Positions 12,901 through 24,900 of a DNA stretch of 64,000 nt are shown here, one piece after another (position 1 is the first letter of the stretch; each line of letters begins with the position of its first letter). Made by a program: the position numbers and the translations under genes. The stretch comes from Anisus vortex (Eukaryota > Mollusca > Gastropoda > Planorbidae): NCBI GenBank assembly GCA_949126835.1, contig OX421506.1:15511947-15575946 (forward strand). Direction: 5' to 3'. Below the pieces are notes generated by a model. It was not told where the DNA came from. It made no database searches and was given only the letters and a program-made list of their open reading frames with translations.

Positions 12901-15900
12901 TGGTCTAACAGATGGCGTTGCATGTTGCGTATCCTGTATCGACGATGCAAGTACCTTCTAGATTCTAGATCTAGCGCTATCATTCGAGAAAATACCAGAC
13001 TGACTTTAATAAATACGTAAAAGGGAAAAAAAGACTTGCTGAAAAAGGTGAAATCTTAAAAAAAAATGGTGTGCCAACTACTTCTGCCGCAACAAGTTCC
13101 ACGTAATTATTAAAGAAATTTTCGCTTCATTTCTACACCCCCATCTCAGAGTGTCCCGACGAGGTCCTATCTAGATATGGCAACCCTATTTGTGGGTTGT
13201 GGGGCATCCTATTCTTTTCCAATAACTCGTTTCCAGCTGTAAGGAGAGCGTGTGTTGTGACCACAGAATAGGTATAGAACAGAGTGCGCAATCCCTAAAT
13301 GCGCAGTCACCAAAAGTGAAGCTCGTTTTCCGCCATTTTCTTTTGACTCAAGGCAGTGGTCACTAGAGACGCTACTATAGTAAAATGAGAAAGGCCTATT
13401 TATTTCTGATCTTAGCGAGCTTAGGACTAACTAAAGCAATGCTACTAATATTAAGTAATATGAGGTTACAACTGTCCGCTGTTTATCCTTTACGGGGTCA
13501 GGAAAGCCATGTAGTTTGACATGCTTACTTGTACGATAATCAATCGTTTTCGCATCATTGTTGCAGTTGATTACACAACAGCCTTTGTACCTTTTGCCTG
13601 AAACGTTAGCTTTCGGTGTTCGAACTTGCGGATTTGATGAAAGCGACATTGTAATACGTATAAATATATAGATTAGTGTAACCAGGTCCGCTGAGTCTAA
13701 ACAGTATGGCGTCCGTATGTGATTTCGCATTCTGTTCTATATTTATTCTGTGGTTGTGACTTAGGCTACTTGTGACCCACTTCTTCGGGAAGTTCCCCCC
13801 CCCCATCCCTCACACTTACTTGTCTCTTCCAAGACTAATTAATATTGTCTTATGGATGAGTTGAAAATGTAATTATCACGTGACCAGTTGTTGTTTGATT
13901 GGATGCGCTATGCCGTTGTGTCCTCTCCTTAAATTTTAGCAGCGTATCCTGTTTGGCTTTACCAGGAGGGTGGGGGGTGCAACATTGTTCGTACTTGGGC
14001 CGCATAATATACAACTAGAAAATGATTCGAATGTGTATTTGCATTATTAATAGGGGCCTACAATGAATTAAAATGAAATTTTAAAAATCCCTATTAGAAA
14101 CGCCCGAGCTTGGCGGGTTGTGGACCGCGGGCCGCCCGTTGCACGCTCATGCTATATTTTAAAGGTAATAATAATTATAGTTAGGCCCCCGGAAGTGGTT
14201 TGATCTGCTACATAACAACTTGGGTTTGAGATTGTTTTGATCTGTTCATTTTCTCATTGTTGTTTTTATTTTTACATCCGGTGTCTGTGTCAGCTCTTGT
14301 AGCCCAGACAAAAATAACATTTGAAATTTGAACACATCCGTGTAGTTCTTAATTCCTGTCTCTTTGTGGCTTATCAGACAGCGGTTCTCAATATGTGGGA
14401 ACGTTGCCTACACATGGAAGATATGCGAAAATAACTATCGGTAATGGCGGGCAACATCGAAACATAATTATAAGAAATTTTTTAATGAAAAAAATCAAAG
14501 TTGAAAAAAAAAAAAAGGAGAGGGGGCCACCAAGGGTAAGGGATAGATTGGGGGGCAGCTGTGGACTATAGTATAGTAACTAATTCCTATTTCTATTAAA
14601 GCTAATCTTCACTGACCATATAGAATATAGATTAAGGATCGGTAACCTATGGCACGCGTGGCAGACGTGGCACGCATAGCGATTTTCAATGACACGCAAA
14701 GTAAAGTATCTCGTCGTACCCAATTGATCCATAGGGCCGGTGAAGCAGCGTTCCCCAGTTTCTATGGCCTCGGCATACTAGGGGATTGCGTGGCCAGCAC
14801 TATGCCCAGTCGCCTTTACTTTAGCCATCGGGGCTGGATAGACTCAGGGACACCAGCCAGATCAGAGAACAAATTAGGCTATAGGCCTTCACCAGGATTC
14901 AAACATTACTTTCGGCGCCCCATAATGGTACATACAAGACCCCAGAACAGGCAATAAAAGTCCCTTCTAGACATTAATACAAAAAAAAAAAAAGAAGGAT
15001 GACTTTTATGCGTTTGGCACGCTAAATGAATTAGAGATCCGAAATGGGCACACTATTATCAAAAGGTTGCCAACCCCTGATATAGACTAAATATACACAA
15101 GAGCCAATTTTAAAAAATGTGACTTGCAATGATTGAACTCTCTGAATCACCTTATCCAGCCTCGTGAAACCATTTGAGTGTCGGGGTCATAGTTTGTTTC
15201 TAAATATAGCATATGACATCACGATAGGACTAGGCTAGTATTGCATCTTTGGATCACACACACTGCACGATTGACGCTATTCAGCATTAGAACGAGGCTC
15301 TGTATCAGGATGATCTAATAGTCTGTAATCTGATGTTTAGGTTTAGAATTGCGACATTGGCCAATACTTGTGTGTTTATGTGTAATGTTAAGTATCCCTT
15401 TTTCATTTTAATGTTGTCACACAAGTTCAGAGTAGCATCATTTCACCAAGTTTTCCCTGACTACGGCGTACAAAGAGATTGTGTAAAAAGCACAACGCCC
15501 TTTTCCGCCTGTTAGTCACCAATCTTTCTTATTCATTTCTTTTTTTTCAATGTTACATTTCGTAAATCACCTTCTTGTGGCCTGTGATATTCAACTATTT
15601 GTAAAATAGTGCCGGCTGGTCCTGCGGTTAGTTCATTGGACTGTCAACCGACACGTCGCGGGTCCTATCCCTGCCGCCCTGCAGAAGTTTTGGACCTAGT
15701 TGACGTAATAATCTTCTATCTGTAAACTTGTAAGGCTTTCTCGAAACGTAAAATAATGAATTAAACGCAGATTCTTTACTTACGGCATTTTAAAAAAAAT
15801 ATTTTTACATCAATAAACTATCACAATATAAATTTGCATAAAGTAACAATTCACACTACTTCTATTAGTCCATCAATAGTTCAACTCGTACACTATATAT

Positions 15901-18900
15901 TACATTCTTTCACATCTTCAAAAATATTCTCTCTAACTCTTAGAAACCCGCTCTATCGTGGCCTTCTCACCTAGTTTTCTGACTTCCTTTCTTTTCAAAC
16001 CATGCAAGTACATTCTCGTTATTTTTAAACCGAGATTCGAACCCAAGACAGTTACGCGAGGGTGCTAAAAATCAAATGCTTAGAACTATTTGAACGAACC
16101 GTTTCTTAACTTGTATATAAGTAGAGTTCATGTAATCGGCTTTGTTAACCCTTTCAGTGCGAAGCAGGATGTCATTGACCCATTCGCGTTAAATCCGCGT
16201 CCTTCTAATTAACACATGTGTAAAGGCCAGGTATGTCAAGTATTCTCAGTCCCCCCCCCCCCCCCCCAACCTGATACAGTCGTTAAATTCCTAAATACCA
16301 TCACATCAAGTCTGCGCCAAGTCTTTACTCTACACCAGGGATCTCAAACTCGAATGAAGCGCATGTGCCATTTCATCACTTAGGACAGAGGTCGGCAACC
16401 TAAGGCACGCGTGCCAAACTTGGCATGCAGAGCGATTTTCAATGGCACGCGAGAGACATCCAAGAGGGGTTTTCTTATTGATGAAAACAAAAACAACTAT
16501 ATTTTCCAGTAATATTTATATTGAGTGAAATCAATTTCAAAACATTTAACTATATGTAAGACTTACTTCCCTTTACAAAAATATTTGGGCTTTTTCACAA
16601 GCACATTGTAGCACTCAAAGCGGAGTTTCAAGAATTTCAAATTGATTTTTTCATCAAACATCAAGCATAACTGGCTTAATCTTACTACGACCTTCTTAGA
16701 TGTAAATACGTTATTTTTAGTGAAAAGATATTGACGATTTTAAAACGTAGCCAGTTGAATTTTAAACCTTTTATGAAACGTGCCAAATTGTTTAAGAGAT
16801 AAACTCCTTAATGTTGAGTGGATAAATAATTAATGCAGGAAATGTTTACTTACAAGTGTTTAACGTAAATTAATTGTATACCTCTAATAATTAAATCTTG
16901 TAATGAATACCACAACACTAGTTTATGTAAAGAAATAATAATTAGTCTGTAATATTTGTTATATTGCAAAACATAACTTGTTTGGCATCACTATTGAATC
17001 AAATTTAGAATTTTTATTTAATTAAAGGGAGATCATTAGCTACTTTTTATTTCCGCCAATACTTCTATTATTATGTTTTTTTTATTATTTTTATTTTATA
17101 AAAGACTAAATGGTCTACAACGTATAACTTAAAATGACCAAACTGTTAAAAAGTAGTTGAAAATTATATAAATATTACATGACTAATTTAATATATGTAC
17201 ATTTTATTGAACATTACATTATCTACCCAGTTTGTATGATTACTTTGTATCAATTCCACAAAATGACAATCTTTTTCTGTAATATCTGGGTCGGGAACCT
17301 ATGGCTCGCGAGCCAGATGTGGCTCTTTGAATGGCTGCATCTGGCTCGCAGACAAATGTTCGATTAATAAAGAAATGTTTTATTTTAGACTTTTAGATCT
17401 ACATATTAAATGCTTATCAAAATTTCATTCTACAAATGAGCTAAAGTCTACACAGAAACTCAGCATCAGAAGAATTCAGAGACATAATTACAGTACTTTT
17501 AGTGTTGAAATTACACAAAATGCACACATTTTCTTGAATTTTTAGTTTTAAACATAATGTATGGCTCTCACAGAATTACTTTTCAAAATATGTGGTGTCC
17601 ATGGCTCTCTAAGACAAAAAGGTTTCCGACCCCTGTTCTATATCATTAACTATTGACTTGAATAAATTAAATGAAAAAAAAAAAGAATAAATTAAAGAAC
17701 ATCAGAGTTAAATTGAAAAAAAATTATTATAATCAATATTAGCAGTTGATAGATCTGCTTGACAACTAAATGTTAACCATTACAAAATAGTTACCATAAA
17801 TGTGGACGTTAGCTAATATAATTTTGTATTTGGTATAAATGCTAATTTAAAGGATGATAATCACATACAGATAATTATTCTTTTTAAATTAAATTTAAAA
17901 CGCTTTAACGATTTTCTCTATAGAGTTCCTTTGCTTTTGGCCTTTGTGGCTTTGTCTAGCTACGGATTTAAATTACCTACTTGTCTTATAAGAAAACAAG
18001 AGCAGGTTGACTTTAAGATTGTTGGCACGCTGAATGATTTAGTAATACTAGCTTGGCACACCAGTAGCAAAAGGTTGCCGACCCCTGCTCTATACTATAG
18101 ACAATAGACCGAATGCACAGGTTGTATCGTTGAATGAGTTCATTAAAATTTAATGTAGTTGAACAGGACATTAATTTTGATGTATTTATCAATCAATTTA
18201 TCATGCCTTATCCCCCCCCCCCCCTTATTTTTTACTCAACCGCCCCTCTCACTGTCTCAATTAAATACAAAAGTTAAGATGAGGTGTACTGGTTACTCCT
18301 CTCCCGTTTGTTTTATAATTAGATAAACCATTTAGTCTTTCACTAGTGAAATAACAGTGAAAAATGATTTTTTTTTCTTCCAATACGATCAACTCAAAGT
18401 GTTCTAATCCGCTAATCACTTAATCCTCCCGGCAGTTGTTGTTGTTAAGCTACCGAATGCGTTTATTGTTAGTTTCCTATTTACTCTAATGGCGTGGGGC
18501 CTGGTGTGAAATTACGTCACCATTTCGCAATCCAACTTTACAATTAATTCCAACATTTTTGTCCTTTTTTTTTCCACAATAGTTTACAACTAGCATGCTA
18601 TGTGCACTACCCTTCCCGCCCATCATCATCATCGCCTTTCGTCTCGTCTGGGACATAGGCCACAAACAAAGGCTCTCCAGGCATCTCGGTCTTGGGCCAG
18701 TCTCTCCAGCTGCCCCCAGTTGCGACCACTCTTTTTGGTGTCTGCCTCCAGCTCCCTTCTCCAGGTCATTCTGGGTCGACCTCTCTTTCTCTTGCCCTGT
18801 GGGTTCCAAGTAAGGGCTTGTTTCGTGGTGCTGGTTGCTGGCTTCCTAAGAGTGTGTCCGATCCATTTCCATCTGCGCTGTCGGATTAGTTCTTCCACCG

Positions 18901-21900
18901 GTTCCTGCTGATTTACACCCTACACCCCCACCTTCTCTTCCCTCTACTCCCCCCCCCCTCCCAGGTTTTCAATTGTGGCTATGCCACTGTGTACTTAATC
19001 GTGTGAATCCGGGTATGAGAGTCCTCGTACTTCTACACTCACTAAAGACGAATTCCCGGTGGTCTAAAAATAGAGGTCGAATAAGTGACGTCTGAACGTT
19101 AACAATAGACACGAGGTGTGTGATACATTTCATTTATTATAGCCGCTGTTACCGGGGATGGGGTGGGCGGGGTGGACGGAAGAGTGGTGACTCTTACACT
19201 AAAATACTTTTGTATTGCAATATCTTTAGAGACCAACAAGTGTCAAGTGTAGATCTATAGGCCTATGTTGTTGTTTTATTTTTTTTTTATTTTTTTTTTT
19301 TAATTATAAGATTCGATTAAATGAAACGTATTAACGTTGAGACAGATCCGCGTTATAAGGACTACGAGATCACTTGAAAGAAACAAATAACATAACAAAA
19401 TGATAACATCTATAGAAATCGATTGTGATTTATGAATAACTTAGCCCTACGCTTTACGCTTTACACAGTTATTAAACTAGGAGGCTAGTCTTGCAGTGTG
19501 TAGTTCAGATAACAACACAGTGTTTTTACTTTAGCTTAGTGGTATTGTCCTGTGTTCTGGCGTTGGACAGGGGAAAGAATTGAAAGAAGGCACGAATCCA
19601 GATGGCCATTGTGGCCGAGCGGCAACGCGTTCAGCTGGCGTACCGGATGTCCTGGGTTCGAATCCTAGTGAAAGATAAGTTTCCCTGATCCGTAGAGGGT
19701 CCCTGAGTCTACCCAGCTTTGATGAGTTTAATGGGGGTAAAGAAAAGGCGGCTGGACATTGTGCTGACCACACAGTATGTCATGGCCAAAGAAACTCCTA
19801 TACATTGATCTTTTACATGATATGATAGTATCAACTCGGGGATATTGTTTTAGCATTTTAACCGATAGCATTAATCCGATAGCAACACCTACTATAATCA
19901 CATTTATATTTGTTCCAGCTTTCCGCTTCTGTTACTCAAAAACTCATATTTCATGATGATAGTTGACCTTTCATTCATGCATACACGTGTTTACTGTTAT
20001 ATGGTTGACTTACAGCGCGTGGCTTATAGTTTTACTATTGATTTATTTCAATGGGTGACACGTGGTCCACCCGCATAGCGTTGCTCTTGAAGTTTTGCTA
20101 CTGGTGTCACCTTTATAGTAAGCCAATTTTGTACAGTGCAATCTGTCAGAACAGACTCACTTTCCTAACTCTGTCAGAATAGACTCACCTTCTTAACTCT
20201 GTCAGAATCGACTCACCTTCTTAACTCTGTCAGAATAGACTCACCTTCTTAACTCTGTCAGAGTAGACTCACCTTCTTAACTCTGTCAGAGTAGACTCAC
20301 CTTCTTAAAACGGCGAGAAGACCGAAGCCCTACTCGTAGGAACGAGACAGAAGCTTGCTTCCCTCAGCGTGACTGACCTCCAGTTGGGTGACGTTACTGT
20401 GCCCTTCTCCTCAACGGTAAAGAGCCTCGGCATGTTTCTGGACTCCACTCTGTCCATGCAACCCCACATCTCCTTCCTGATCAAAACCTGCTTTTTTCAC
20501 CTGCGACGTATTGCCACTATCCGTCGCTACCTCACTCCGGAAGCTTGTACCATGCTCGTCACCACTCTCCTCTTCTCTCGTTTGGACTACTGTAACTCTC
20601 TTCTGGCCGGCCTTCCTGCCGCTTCCATTCAAGGACTCCAACGCGTCCAAAACTGCGCTGCCAGACTAGTCCTAAAGAAGAAGAAGTCCGACCACATTTC
20701 ACCTCTGCTCTACTCTCTGCACTGGCTCCCTATTCAAAATAGGATTTTATATAAACTTGCATCTCTATGCTATAAATGCCTCAATGACTCTGCCCCGGAT
20801 TATCTAATTTCCTGTCTGGAAATATATACAAAACCACGCCCACTTCGATCGGCTGCTCACAAACTCAATTTGACGATCCCGCGGACAAAACTCGTGACAG
20901 CTGGTCAGCGGGCCTTCACCTACTCCGGCCCCTCCGCATGGAACACCCTGCCACTCCAGCTGCGACAAAGCTCGAACTTTAACATTTTCAAGACCGGACT
21001 CAAGACTCACTTGTTTATTATTGACTCCTAGCCCACTTACATTTGTAAACATTTGTCTGTTATTGTTATCATTGTTAATTGTAATTGTAATTGTAATTGT
21101 AAATGTAATTGTTAAGCGCATAGAACTGATTGCGGGATATGCGCTATATAAGCTTCATTATTATTATTAACTCTGTCAGAATAGACTCACCTTCTTAACT
21201 CTGTCAGAATAGACTCACTTTCCTAACTCTGTCAGAATAGACTCACTTTCCTAACTCTGTCAGAATAGACTCACTTTCCTAACTCTGTCAGAATAAACTC
21301 ACTTTCTTAACTCTGTCAGAATAGACTCACTTTCTTAACTCTGTCAGAATAGACTCACTTTCTTAACTCTGTCAGAATAGACTCACTTTCTTAACTCTGT
21401 CAGAATAGACTCACTTTCTTAACTCTGTCAGAATAGACTCACTTTCTTAACTCTGTCAGAATAGACTCACTTTCTTAACTCTGTCAGAATAGACTCACTT
21501 TCTTAACTCTGTCAGAATAGACTCACTTTCTTAACTCTGTCAGAATAGACTCACCTTCTTAACTCTGTCAGAATAGACTCACCTTCTTAACTCTGTCAGA
21601 ATAGACTCACTTTCTTAACTCTGTCAGAATAGACTCACTTTCTTAACTCTGTCAGAATAGACTCACTTTCTTAACTCTGTCAGAATAGACTCACATTCTT
21701 AACTCTGTCAGAATAGACTCACCGTCTTAACTCTGTCAGAATAGACTCACCTTCTTAACTCTGTCAGAATAGACTCACCTTCTTAACTCTGTCAGAATAG
21801 ACTCACCTTCTTAACTCTGTCAGAATAGACTCACCTTCTTAACTCTGTCAGAATAGACACACTTTCTTAACTCTGTCAGAATAGACTCACCTTCTTAACT

Positions 21901-24900
21901 CTGTCAGAATAGACTCACCTTCTTAACTCTGTCAGAATAGACTCACCTTCTTAACTCTGTCAGAATAGACTCACCATCTTAACTCTGTCAGAATAGACTC
22001 ACTTTCCTAACTCTGTCAGAATAGACTCACTATTGATCAATGGAGAAGAATTTCACCAACACGGCTTATAGTTAAGGTCAATAATAATTGCACGGTGGTT
22101 TTCAGGTCTGTCTCTTTTCCAGTTTTGTGTCGGTCGATGTCTTCTCTGGCCAGAACCTGTTGCGGGCTGTTTCTTATAGAGGACAGGCTTTGTGAACATG
22201 TTCTGCTCAAGGTATTCGCGTCAAATCCTATGTCATACAGTGCACTTATCTATATTTAAAAGTCCGCATTTTCTCCGATAATTTACTTGCTTGAGCACTC
22301 CATATATATAGAGCCCAGTGGTGAGCCCCCAACCATCACTAACCTTTACAAGCTAAATACTCTAATAAACTTGTTTTTTTTTTTTGGTAGGCTTTTAGAA
22401 TTTTATGAGTTTACTCAAGTAGTGTAAAACCAACATGGACGTGAATTAATACAATTTGAATGTGTTGTAAATGCAAAATTCACCTTGTTATCCACTTTGT
22501 TTTGGCGATTTATGACAGGAAGTCTTCTCTCTCGAATATAAAACTCGTTGGTCGTGTTACAATTTTGGTCTTAATTTTCATAATATTTTATATATAATTT
22601 GTATACCTGACATTAGTTGGGGTAAAGTAAAGGCGGCTGTGTATTGTGCTGGCCATACATCCCCTAGTATGCCGTGGCCACAGAAATTGGTGAATGCTGC
22701 TTCACCAGCCCTATGATCAGTGTGATGAGGGGATTGTGTGGCCAGTACGATGCGCTCGTTACTGTGCTTCTCACCCGCTATAATCCCACCTCACTTGGTT
22801 CGTTGTCTACGGGCTATGACGGCTGCTGGCTGAACTAGACTCGTTGCATCAACAACGCTTGATATTTTTATTTAACGTGCCGTTTCTCTGGCGGTCTACC
22901 TTCCTTGCTTCACGTATTATCATGCACACTTAATCAGAACAAACAAGTTCAAGTTAAGTAAGTATAAGTCGAGCGTTTATTGCCGGTATTAACGTGGTTA
23001 TTTTATATAGTCACTCTTACGTATAGAGATAATAAGATGTCCACAACACATCAATTTTATCCAAGCACATAAACAGCAATACATGGAAAAGAATAATATA
23101 TAAGCTCGACTTCACAACACAGTAATTCCAAGTGAACAAATTATGCGAAAATCCAATATGGAATAACGTCATGCAACATTTTGAGAAGAATTATCCAGTC
23201 TCCCTAACAACATAAAACCTGCCCCTTATATCTGTCCACTCGTCAATCTAACAATGGCGACCCAGGGCAAAAACGTCAACCAATGACACACATGTCTACA
23301 ATTGTCTACACAACGATTGGTCAAGAGGCGTGTCCAGTGTCAAGGGGATTAGTCATAACACCTGGACTAGCTAAAAGGGGTGGGTGTAAAGAGGAGGGGG
23401 GGAGGCGGTATTTCACCACATTTACTATCTTTCACAACTTGGTACATCTCGTGTCTTAAACAAAGGACCCTAACTAGGTGCGGCGCGTGACGCGCGAGAA
23501 CAAACAATAGGCCCGAATCGCTATCAAGATCGATCGACGGCTGAGACGATCCTCAGCGCACCGGCGTGCAACACTGAACACCATAGCCCTTCCCAATTGC
23601 AAACAATAGATTGTAATGGTGGGGTACAAGGTGCTAGTGACAACAAAGATAGATAGCATAGGTACGTCACGGCCTGACCAAGCAGTTGATAAAGGCGCAG
23701 GGGTGTGGAGAAAGGGGTGAGGGATAGGTGTGTAGGGGAAATTGATTCTCCCATACACGCCCATTATAATTAAACTTATGTGTAACTAATTACAAAGGAC
23801 TAAACTTTGCATAATTAATTTCACATCATGACAATCAGTTTGGTCCGAAGGTTACTTTAATTTACTTACTTTATACTATTCGTTCGCACTTTGCAATTTT
23901 TTGGGCTAAGTTTCTTTTTTTTGGGCGGAGTTTCTTTTTTTTTCCTCCAATACGATCAACTCAAAGTGTTCTAATCCTCTAATCCCTTAATCCTTCCTGC
24001 AGTTGTTGTTGTTGTTAAGCTGCCGAATGCGTTTATTGTTAGTTTCCTATTTACTCTAATGGCGTGGGCACGTTGTGAAATTACTTCACCATTTCGCAAT
24101 CCAACTTAACAATTAATTCCAACATTTGTGTGTGTGTTGGTTTTAATACAAACAACAAATCATTTATTTTGCTTTGATCAATCATTTAGTTTGTTTCGTA
24201 TTATGCGCACGCTATTGATATAATATTTCAATACATTTTATTTGAGAGCAATAGGTATTGTTTACATGCTAATGGAGATTGTATTTCTATAGAGACTTGT
24301 ACTTTAGTTCTAGATGGATTAGATTTATGTTCAGCGTGAGATTGAAGTAAAGTAGAGCCGGTGAAGCAGTGTTTTATAAGTTTACGCAGCCACGACATAC
24401 TAGGAGATTGTGTGCACGATGCCCAAACGCCTTTACTTTTTCCTCAAACGAATGCCAGCCTGGCCTGTCAGTGCTGTGTAGACTCAGGGACACCCTTAAG
24501 ACCTGGGGAAAACATTTTAGCCTTAACCAGGATTCAAATCTGGGAACTTCGGTACGCGAGTCAAATTGTTATACTAACACACACACACTCACACACACAC
24601 ATACACACTCCCATACACACACACTCACATACACACACACTCACACACACACACACGCACACACATACACTCATACATACACACATATCTAGAGTCTATA
24701 CATTATTATTCTATTTAGATTATACCGACATCTAACGTTTCTGGCCTATAATTATGTGTGCTTAAATAGTATGATGATAAGAAAAAGTTGATGACGTGCT
24801 GCTTGTATGGTATTCTAAATGTATGCTTTAAATGTTGATATTGAAAATATTGAAATATTGAAACAACAACACTTATGCGTTGCTTTTATTGTCATTTGAC

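Noticed and set aside
18486..18911. Several overlapping frames on the + strand opposite the LINE remnant
   Set aside because: Shadows of the - strand LINE reading frame; no family similarity of their own.
19601..19673. Candidate tRNA gene (good A and B boxes)
   Set aside because: No 3' acceptor stem pairing, and the sequence continues into the SINE-A body.
22800..23370. Possible solo LTR on the - strand
   Set aside because: TATA-like and TGTTATG start are suggestive, but no matching CA end or target duplication was found.
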